Below are positions 57,337 through 64,000 of a stretch of DNA of 64,000 nucleotides, one piece after another. This DNA comes from Pseudoxanthomonas winnipegensis. Its GTDB lineage: Bacteria > Pseudomonadota > Gammaproteobacteria > Xanthomonadales > Xanthomonadaceae. The stretch lies in contig NZ_SHMH01000001.1 of the NCBI RefSeq assembly GCF_004283755.1, positions 620,001 to 684,000 on the forward strand, read 5' to 3'. The translations under genes were made by a program, and so were the position numbers. Below the pieces are notes generated by a model. That model saw nothing but the letters and a program-made list of their open reading frames with translations. It was not told where the DNA came from and ran no database searches. Numbering within the stretch: the stretch's first letter is position 1; each line of letters opens with the position of its first letter.

Positions 57337-58004
57337 TGGACAACACGACAGAGCGCACACCGATCCCGCTGCCCGGCGGCCACGACAAGGTCCTGCTGCA
57401 TTCGTGCTGCGCGCCCTGCTCGGGCGAGGTCATGGAGGCCATGCTGGCCTCCGGTATCGACTACACCATCTTCTTCTACAACCCCAACATCCATCCGCGC
57501 AAGGAATACGAGCTGCGCAAGGATGAGAACATCCGTTTCGCCGAGCGGTTCGGCATTGCCTTCGTCGATGCCGACTACGACCGCGACAACTGGTTCGAGC
57601 GGGCGCGCGGCATGGAAAACGAGCCCGAACGCGGGATTCGCTGCACGATGTGTTTCGACATGCGCTTCGAGCGCACCGCGCTGTATGCGCACGAGCATGG
57701 CTTCCCGGTGATCACCAGTTCGCTCGGCATCTCCCGCTGGAAGAACATGCAGCAGATCAATGCCTGCGGCGTGCGCGCGGCGGCCAGATATCCCGACCTG
57801 ACCTACTGGGAATACAACTGGCGCAAGTGCGGCGGTGCTGCGCGCATGATCGAGATCAGCAAACGGGAGCGCTTTTACCAGCAGGAGTACTGCGGCTGCG
57901 TCTACTCGCTGCGCGACACCAACAAGCACCGGGTGGAGAGCGGTCGGGCGCGCATCCAGCTGGGGGTGAAGTTCTACGGCGACGAGGAATCGAAGGACGA
58001 GTGA
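57336..58004 (+). CDS. queH: Epoxyqueuosine reductase QueH
   Basis: 222 residues, DUF208. Cysteine pairs in [22 protein letters not shown] and [10 protein letters not shown] bind the FeS cluster and metal; [17 protein letters not shown] and [11 protein letters not shown] are conserved. Catalyses the last step to queuosine in tRNA. Replaces QueG. It is joined to the regulator gene by TGATG. Confidence 0.92.
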   Translation: MDNTTERTPIPLPGGHDKVLLHSCCAPCSGEVMEAMLASGIDYTIFFYNPNIHPRKEYELRKDENIRFAERFGIAFVDADYDRDNWFERARGMENEPERGIRCTMCFDMRFERTALYAHEHGFPVITSSLGISRWKNMQQINACGVRAAARYPDLTYWEYNWRKCGGAARMIEISKRERFYQQEYCGCVYSLRDTNKHRVESGRARIQLGVKFYGDEESKDE

Positions 58005-58245
58005 CCATCGCCTCGGGCACTGGCAGACGCGAGGCGCGGCGGTTCCACCAGGTGCCGGCTTCGACAGCCCGCCTCAGTGAGCGGTTCATCCACCACGCGC
58101 GCGCGGCAAGCATGAAGCATCCGCGGGCTTCGACCGGCCGACCCTAGCCCATCCCGCATCGGCGTGCCGCAGCGCAGGCCATCTCCTCATCTTGGTCAAG
58201 CCATGCGTCCGCATGCCCCGGCTCGATGTTTTTCGTGCGCGCCGG

Positions 58246-59859
58246 TCAGGCGGCGCGGGAGCGCACCTGGCCCAGCAGCACCTGGCGCAGCCAGGCCACG
58301 CCATCGTCGAGCGCTTGGTTGGCGAGCCTGGAGACGGCCAACGCCTCGATGAAGCTGTGCGGCGCGCCCGGGTAGACCCGCAGCTGGACCGCGTTGCCCA
58401 CCGCAAGCAGCGCGCCGGCCATTTGAAGATTCTGCTCGACCAGCACATCGCACTCGCCCACCTGCACGAACACCGGCGGCAGGCCCTGCAGATCGGCCAG
58501 CAGGGGCGCGGCATAGGGCTCGCGCAGGCGGTCGATCCTGTCGATGTAGTTGTTCCAGAAGAAGTCGGTTTCCTCGCCGCTGAGCATATCGGCCGAGGTT
58601 CCGTAACGCTGGCGCGCGGCGGGTGAGCAATGGGGAGAGAAGCCACCGTAGAGGCTGAGCACGGCCTTGACCACCTCACCGTGCCCGGCATCGCGCAGGC
58701 GCAGGACCGCGCCCATCGACAGATTGCCGCCGGCGGAATCGCCGGCCAGCGCCAGCCGCTCCCCGTCCAGGCCAAGCGTCTGGCCATGGGCGCGCAGCCA
58801 CAACGCCAGCGCGATCACCTGGTCCAGCGCGGCCGGGTACGGCGCTTCCGGTGCCAGTGCGTAATCCAGCCCGACCACCGCCATGCCGCTGCGCGCCGCG
58901 TACTCGCGCATCACACGGTCGTGCGTGTCCAGGCTGAACATCGCCCAGCCGCCGCCGTGCAGGTAAATCATGGTCGGCTTGGCAACGCCCGGGGACGGGT
59001 CTTGGATGCGCAACCGCAGTGGGCCCGCCTCGGTGTCGATGATCGCATCGGTCGTCCTGGCGACCTGTGCGCCGCCGGTGCGCCACGGCAGCCGCGACGC
59101 CTCGGCGATCTGCCGCTTCTGCGGCCAGTCGAGCACACGTCCGGCGGTGAGGCGGCGGCCGGTGGCGACCACCTCATCGATGAACAGCTTGATCTCCGGA
59201 TCGAGGGGCTTGGCGGCCGGCGCGCTGGGCGGCAGCGCTTCGGCCGATCGTCCCGCGGAGAAGCGCCGCATCCAGGCTGCCAGGTCGTGCTGCCCGGTGA
59301 TGTCCAGCCCACGCAGGATGTCGGCGAACACCTCGTCGCGTTCGTCCTGGCCAAGCTTGAAACGGCTGCGCACGGCTAGCACGCGCGCCTCGAAGCCAAC
59401 CACGCCTTGCGCCAGTTGGTGATAGCGCGGCCCCATCTCTTCCGTGCTCCAGGCGGCAGGACGCCCGGCCTCCATCTGCTCGACCAGACCGCCGATCAGG
59501 CGATCGGCGTCCGCTTTGCTGTCGCGCAACGCGATCTGCACATCGAACAGCGCCCAGCCGAAATTCCAGGTCGGCGCGCGCGTGCGATCGCCAAACCACG
59601 ACGGGGACACATAGCCCTGCGGCCCGATCAGCAGCACCGTGGCGCGGCCATCGGCGGCGATGGCCGCCAGCTGCGCGTTGTTGCGCGCGAAGTGACCCAG
59701 CAGGGTGACCGGTGTGCCGTCTTCGGCGCATACCAGTTGAATCGGCAGTGGCGTGGCGTGCTGTGCACCAGGCGCTCCGGAAACCACCCAGGCCAGTGGC
59801 TGCTGTCGCACCAGCAAGGGCAGGTCATCGGGCCGGCGGGAGGCAAACGGATCGTTCAT
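58246..59859 (-). CDS. Fusion of FMN-binding (PaiB-like) domain and HSL-type alpha/beta hydrolase
   Basis: 537 residues. Residues 1 to about 205 follow the PaiB/FMN_bind_2 family (LPLLVRQQPLAWVVSG, LGHFARNNAQ, YVSPSWFGDR, VPTWNF-like APTWNFGW). From about residue 215 it is a hormone-sensitive-lipase type esterase: YLHGGGW oxyanion, nucleophile in GDSAGGNLS, Asp near VGECDVLVEQ and His in PHSFIEAL. Domain pairing is unusual. The amidase gene is just upstream (21 bp). Confidence 0.82.
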   Translation of the reverse strand: MNDPFASRRPDDLPLLVRQQPLAWVVSGAPGAQHATPLPIQLVCAEDGTPVTLLGHFARNNAQLAAIAADGRATVLLIGPQGYVSPSWFGDRTRAPTWNFGWALFDVQIALRDSKADADRLIGGLVEQMEAGRPAAWSTEEMGPRYHQLAQGVVGFEARVLAVRSRFKLGQDERDEVFADILRGLDITGQHDLAAWMRRFSAGRSAEALPPSAPAAKPLDPEIKLFIDEVVATGRRLTAGRVLDWPQKRQIAEASRLPWRTGGAQVARTTDAIIDTEAGPLRLRIQDPSPGVAKPTMIYLHGGGWAMFSLDTHDRVMREYAARSGMAVVGLDYALAPEAPYPAALDQVIALALWLRAHGQTLGLDGERLALAGDSAGGNLSMGAVLRLRDAGHGEVVKAVLSLYGGFSPHCSPAARQRYGTSADMLSGEETDFFWNNYIDRIDRLREPYAAPLLADLQGLPPVFVQVGECDVLVEQNLQMAGALLAVGNAVQLRVYPGAPHSFIEALAVSRLANQALDDGVAWLRQVLLGQVRSRAA

Positions 59860-59880
59860 GGGATCAAGGGTTCCAGAGCG

Positions 59881-61305
59881 TCAGGAGCCCAGCGCGGCCA
59901 CGCTGGTGGCAGGCCAGCGCTCGGCCCAGGGCAAGGCGGCTTCGAGTTCGTAGGCCAGCGCCAGCAGGGTGTCTTCGTGGCCCCGGTCGGCGGCGAACAT
60001 GCTGCCGACCGGCAAGCCTTCCGCGGTTTGGAACAACGGCAGCGAGATCGCCGGCGTGCCGGCCATGTTCTGCAGCGGCGTGTAGGCGATCCAATCGAAC
60101 ATGTCCGCCAGCAGGCGCTCGGTCGGCACGTTCGGGCCATAGGTGCCGAGCAGGGGCGGCGGCGCACGGGTCACCGGCGAGAGGACCACATCGAAGCGCT
60201 CGAAGAACGCCGCGAGCAGTCGCGGCAGCTCGGCGAAGTGGCGATACGCGCGCTCCAGCCGCGAGGTCGGCAGGCGCCATGCGCGCGCCGCCAGGCCGAG
60301 CGTCCAAGGTTCCAGCGCATCCTCCAGCCTGCCGCCGCCGATGAGGGCGCGGGTCGCGTCCACGCAGTCGGCGGCCAGATGCGACCACACGTCCTGGAAT
60401 GCGTCGAGGACATCGTCGCCGTCGATGGGCCAGGCGACCGTTTCGATCCGATGGCCGAGCGAGGCGCACAGCGCCGCGCTCCGCGCGATCGCATCGGCGG
60501 TCTGCGCATGGGGCGTCTGCCTGCGCAACCCGTGCGGAATCAGCGCGATGCGCAGGCGGCGGGAGCCGGCGTTGCGCACCATCGCGCGCTGCGGATCAAG
60601 GTGCGCGGCGGCGAAGCCCCAGGCCACATCGCGCACGCTGCGCGCCATCAGACTGTCGGCCACCAGCAGATCCTCGATCGGATGCCGGCCGCGCACGCGC
60701 ACCGTGCTGTCGCGACCGGGCTTGAGGCCGACCAGACCACAGCAGGAGGACGGCAGACGGATCGATCCGCCGCCATCGCTGCCTTGCGCCAGGGGCACCA
60801 GGCCTGCCGCGACGGCAGCCGCGGCACCTCCGCTGGAGCCACCCGGAGAATGCGCCAGGGACCAGGGATTGCGCGTGGTCGGGCCGCACAGCGGTTCGGT
60901 CGAGGCCAACAGACCGAACTCGGGCATCGCGCTCTTGCCCACCGCGACCAGGCCCGCGGCCTGTAGACGATCCACGTAGGGCAAGCCACGTTCGACCAGG
61001 CGTCGGCTGCGGCTACGCGAGCCGCCGGTGGTCGGCATGCCGGGATAATCGAGCGAGTCCTTGGGCAACCAGGGCACGCCGCGCATCGCGGCCTGCGCGG
61101 GAAGCGCGGCCAGCTCACGCGTTGCAAGGGCCGGATCGTAATGACTCAACGCCTGCAGCGCCGGTTCGAGAGCATCGATCCGCAGCAACGCGGCTTCGAC
61201 CAGCGCGGCCACGGGCAGCTCGCCACGCCGCACGAGCGCGGCCTGGTCGTGCGCATCGAGCCGCCCCAGGGCCAGTGCCTCGGCGCGGGACAGGGACAGC
61301 GTCAC
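59881..61305 (-). CDS. Amidase signature family hydrolase
   Basis: 474 residues. The Ser-cisSer-Lys triad is visible: Lys in WLPKDSLDYPG, SPGGSSGGAAAAVAAG, and GSDGGGSIRLP (nucleophile Ser). It hydrolyses a carboxamide; substrate unknown. GTG 61305 is used, with a GTGA overlap to a short upstream frame. Far upstream in-frame extension was rejected. Confidence 0.87.
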   Translation of the reverse strand: MTLSLSRAEALALGRLDAHDQAALVRRGELPVAALVEAALLRIDALEPALQALSHYDPALATRELAALPAQAAMRGVPWLPKDSLDYPGMPTTGGSRSRSRRLVERGLPYVDRLQAAGLVAVGKSAMPEFGLLASTEPLCGPTTRNPWSLAHSPGGSSGGAAAAVAAGLVPLAQGSDGGGSIRLPSSCCGLVGLKPGRDSTVRVRGRHPIEDLLVADSLMARSVRDVAWGFAAAHLDPQRAMVRNAGSRRLRIALIPHGLRRQTPHAQTADAIARSAALCASLGHRIETVAWPIDGDDVLDAFQDVWSHLAADCVDATRALIGGGRLEDALEPWTLGLAARAWRLPTSRLERAYRHFAELPRLLAAFFERFDVVLSPVTRAPPPLLGTYGPNVPTERLLADMFDWIAYTPLQNMAGTPAISLPLFQTAEGLPVGSMFAADRGHEDTLLALAYELEAALPWAERWPATSVAALGS

Positions 61306-61469
61306 CGGGCCACCTGCCCGTTCGGCAGCACCCGCTCCGTCGACGGGCTTGGCGTGCAGCGCACACGGGTGAGGGCCGCGCTCGACTCGGGCAGCGTCGC
61401 CTGGTCGTGCCGGTCCAGCGCGGCACGCAATCGGCTTGTTGCTGCGACGTCTGCCATGGTCTTTGTCAT
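61302..61469 (-). CDS. Possible 55-residue protein translationally coupled to the amidase
   Basis: ATG 61469 follows GAGG closely and the 55-codon frame ends in GTGA over the amidase start. Some amidases have small GatC/AtzG-like partners in this place, but the sequence shows no clear resemblance. The rest of the 61306-61679 gap shows no other gene. Confidence 0.35.
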   Translation of the reverse strand: MTKTMADVAATSRLRAALDRHDQATLPESSAALTRVRCTPSPSTERVLPNGQVAR

Positions 61470-61679
61470 CGTGCCTCGGAAGATGCTGGGGCGACATGGG
61501 TCTGCCATGCCGGCGGCCATGCTGTGCGTTGCCTGGCCCTCCTGCTTCGCCGAATGCGCACGCCCACTTCGCCGAATGCACCCGGCAGGCTCCTGCCGCA
61601 TGACCCTTTCGGTTAAGTCCAAGGCCCGATCGGCCACCCGGGGCCGGCGAAGTGCGGCTAGGCTGCCGACAGTCATCAC

Positions 61680-62867
61680 GTGACAGGGCACCTCTTGGCC
61701 AGCACCGCACCCTCTTCCACGGCGACCGCACGCCAGTGGCTGGAACACCTGGTCGCGTTCGACACGACCTCGCGCCATTCGAACCTGGCCTTGATCGCGT
61801 CCGTTGAAGCCTGGCTGCAGGCCCTTGGCGTCCGATCGCTTCGCATCACCGGCGCCGAGGGCCAGAAGGCCAATCTGCTGTTCTCCATCGGCCCCCAAGT
61901 GGCGGGCGGTGTCGTTCTATCGGGACATACCGATGTCGTGCCGGTGGACGGCCAGCCCTGGACCAGCGATCCCTGGGCGCTCGTCGAACGCCAGGGCCGG
62001 CTCTACGGGCGCGGGTCGGCCGACATGAAGGGCTTCCTGGCCGTCGGCCTGTCGCGGGTGCCCGCCATGCTGGCGGCCAATCTCAAGCGCCCGGTGCATT
62101 TCGCCCTGTCCTACGACGAAGAGGTCGGCCTGCTGGGCGCGCCCGCGTTGATCCAGGCCCTGCTCGAACAGGTGCCAAGACCTGACCTGGTGATCGTCGG
62201 CGAGCCGACCGGCATGCGCATCGTCGACCGGCACAAGGGCATCATGGGCCTGCGCACCACCGTACGCGGCCACGAGGCGCATTCGAGCCAGACCCATCTG
62301 GGCGTCAGCGCGATCATGGTCGCCACCCGGCTGATGGCCAGGATCGCCGAGATCGCCGAGCGCCTGGCGGCCGAGCCGCTGGCACCCAACGGCTTCGAAC
62401 CGGCGCATACCACCCTCACCATCGGCTTGGTCAACGGCGGTACCGCGCCGAACATCCTGGCGCGCGAATGCAGCTTCATCTGGGATATCCGCTCGACCTC
62501 GCCCCGCCAGGCGCGCGCGCTCTATGACGAGGTCCAGAGCCTGGCGAACGAACTGGATGCCCAGATCCGCGCGCGCTTCGCCGATTGCGGCATCACGACC
62601 GAGATCCTGTCCAACGCCCCGGCGTTGACCGGCCAGAGCAATGGCCCGGCCCTGGACTTCGTCTCGCGGCTGGCGGGAACCGACCAGTGCGAGGCCGCCT
62701 CGTATCTGGCCGAGGCCGGCCTGTTCGAGCAGGCCGGATTGCCCACCGTCATCTGCGGGCCCGGCTGGATCGCACAGGCGCACCAGCCCGATGAGTACAT
62801 CGAAGTCGGCCAGCTCGCCGCAGGTGAGGCCTTCATGGACCGCCTGATCGACGCGCTGTGTCGATGA
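61680..62867 (+). CDS. Acetylornithine deacetylase/ArgE-like M20 peptidase
   Basis: 395 residues. Metal ligands HTDVVPVDGQPW, GRGSADMKGF, the catalytic pair in SYDEEVG, and GEPTG are intact; the dimerisation domain has HEAHSS. Closest in type to ArgE, but in a catabolic neighbourhood a role on N-acyl amino acids or dipeptides is equally likely. Start GTG 61680; ATGA overlap with the transporter gene. Confidence 0.85.
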   Translation: MTGHLLASTAPSSTATARQWLEHLVAFDTTSRHSNLALIASVEAWLQALGVRSLRITGAEGQKANLLFSIGPQVAGGVVLSGHTDVVPVDGQPWTSDPWALVERQGRLYGRGSADMKGFLAVGLSRVPAMLAANLKRPVHFALSYDEEVGLLGAPALIQALLEQVPRPDLVIVGEPTGMRIVDRHKGIMGLRTTVRGHEAHSSQTHLGVSAIMVATRLMARIAEIAERLAAEPLAPNGFEPAHTTLTIGLVNGGTAPNILARECSFIWDIRSTSPRQARALYDEVQSLANELDAQIRARFADCGITTEILSNAPALTGQSNGPALDFVSRLAGTDQCEAASYLAEAGLFEQAGLPTVICGPGWIAQAHQPDEYIEVGQLAAGEAFMDRLIDALCR

Positions 62868-64000
62868 GCGCCTCCCCCTCCCTCCCCGGCAAACGTCTGA
62901 TCGGCTCGCGCGGCTGGGTGCTTGGCATCCTCACCTCGATCTATCTCACCAACTTCATCGATCGCCAGATCCTGTCGATCCTGCTGCCGCAGATGCGCGA
63001 TGAGTTCCACCTGTCCGACACCTCGCTCGGCCTGCTGGTGGGCCCGACCTTTGCGCTGTTCTACGCCACCATGGGCGTGCCGCTGGCGCTGCTGGCCGAT
63101 CGGGTCAGCCGCCGGCGCCTGATCGCCGTCTCGCTGACGCTGTTCTCGGCGATGACCATGGCCTGCGGGCTGGTGACCCAGTTCTGGCAGCTGGCGCTGG
63201 CCCGCGTGCTGACGGGCGTGGGCGAAGCCGGCACCGGACCGGCCTCGCAGACGATGATCACCGACCTGTATCCGCCGCAGCGGCGCGCACGGGCGCAGGC
63301 GATCTACGCGGTGGGCTCCAATCTGGGCGTGCTGGTAGCCTTCGCCGCGGGCGGCGCCATCGCCGCCGCATGGGGCTGGCGCGCCGCCTTCATCGCCGCC
63401 GGCCTGCCCGGCCTGGTCTTGACCGTCCTGCTGCTCGCCACGGTGCGCGATCCCGAACGCGGCGCCAGCGATGGTCATGGCGGCGGCGAGCAGATTCCTG
63501 CGTTCGGCGGGGTGCTGGGCCAGCTGTGGCGCAGCCGCTGCTTCCGCTACCTGGCGCTGGGTGCATGCGCCACCTGCTTCACCTCCTATTCGCTGAGCGG
63601 CTTCTTCCCGCTGTTCCTGTCGCGCAGCCACGGCATGGCCACCGGCGACATCGGTCTGGTCATGGCCATGATCATGGGCGTGTGCGGCGGCCTGGCCACC
63701 TACGCCGCAGGCCATCTGGCCGATCAGTTCGGCAAGCGCGACGTGCGCTGGTATGCCTATGTCCCGGCGTTGGCGGCTCTCGCGCCGCTGCCGCTGGCGC
63801 CGTTCTGCTTCCTCGCCGACAGCACCGCCATCGCGCTGGCTGCGGCGATCGTGCCGCTGTCCATGACCGCCGCCTTCGTCGGGCCCACGATCACCGTGGT
63901 CCAGCGCCTGGTGCCGCTGCGCAGCCGCGCGACCGCGGTGGCGGTGCTGATCTTGATCGACAACATCGTCGGCCTGGGCCTGGGACCGCAGTTCGTGGGC
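62864..64000 (+). CDS. MFS transporter (Spinster-like), 3' truncated by window
   Basis: 379 codons are present, open at the end. Twelve-helix MFS type: NFIDRQILSILLPQM in helix 1, motif A as LALLADRVSRRRLI, GVGEAGTGPASQTMITDLYPP in helix 4-5, and motif A-like HLADQFGKRD in the second half. Probably imports or exports the substrate or product of the M20 peptidase and amidase. Confidence 0.85.
   Translation, partial: MSASPSLPGKRLIGSRGWVLGILTSIYLTNFIDRQILSILLPQMRDEFHLSDTSLGLLVGPTFALFYATMGVPLALLADRVSRRRLIAVSLTLFSAMTMACGLVTQFWQLALARVLTGVGEAGTGPASQTMITDLYPPQRRARAQAIYAVGSNLGVLVAFAAGGAIAAAWGWRAAFIAAGLPGLVLTVLLLATVRDPERGASDGHGGGEQIPAFGGVLGQLWRSRCFRYLALGACATCFTSYSLSGFFPLFLSRSHGMATGDIGLVMAMIMGVCGGLATYAAGHLADQFGKRDVRWYAYVPALAALAPLPLAPFCFLADSTAIALAAAIVPLSMTAAFVGPTITVVQRLVPLRSRATAVAVLILIDNIVGLGLGPQFVG

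Overview
The window is high-GC chromosomal DNA from a gammaproteobacterium of the family Xanthomonadaceae (Xanthomonas, Stenotrophomonas, Pseudoxanthomonas or a close relative). The evidence is a Clp-type CRP regulator, a XanA phosphomannomutase, the rmlBACD / etfBA / metB-flanked lipopolysaccharide locus known from Xanthomonas, a Coq7 hydroxylase, and GTAG-type REP palindromes like those of Stenotrophomonas. Both ends cut through genes. No transposase, integrase, phage gene or CRISPR array was seen.

Layout. 1-7465 (minus): a four-gene catabolic operon with a ThDP decarboxylase-like enzyme, an FMN alpha-hydroxyacid dehydrogenase, a sodium:solute symporter and a molybdenum hydroxylase fused to a CoxG domain. 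Together they look like uptake of a 2-hydroxy acid and oxidation through 2-oxo acid and aldehyde to a carboxylic acid. 8059-14208: sugar-nucleotide supply (xanA, ugd, rmlBACD). 14438-16225: etfBA. 16250-30414 (minus): a 13-gene O-antigen/polyrhamnan cluster, partly AT-rich, running tightly overlapped from metB. It has the ABC exporter wzm-wzt, an acetyltransferase, a methyltransferase-coiled coil-glycosyltransferase fusion, a WsaF-like rhamnosyltransferase, a gtrABC-like set, and a kinase/nucleotidyltransferase/phosphatase trio. 30404-33081: transsulfuration enzymes.

33269-48000: housekeeping genes: YdcH, an OmpA pair, pilU, maiA and fah of tyrosine breakdown, a 2OG-Fe oxygenase, tRNA-Gln, rplM-rpsI, coq7, a guanidine exporter behind a guanidine-II riboswitch, speD, clp, a GH5 glycanase and trpD-trpC. 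47977-51576: a disturbed trp operon. Intact trpG is separated from trpD by a TonB-dependent receptor gene, and an internally deleted trpG remnant of 30 codons remains fused by ATGA overlap to trpD.

51977-58004: a Tat-exported PLP enzyme, the folate-independent methionine synthase pair mesD-mesX with an FMN reductase, a divergent MetR-like regulator, and queH. 58246-64000: an FMN-binding/esterase fusion, an amidase, an ArgE-like M20 peptidase and an MFS transporter, probably an accessory amide or peptide catabolic set.

The most notable observations are the trpG remnant with the receptor insertion, the WsaE/WsaF-like capped polyrhamnan machinery, a 65-residue module used three times by two neighbouring O-antigen-cluster proteins, a flippase-kinase fusion, and the two-hairpin guanidine-II riboswitch.
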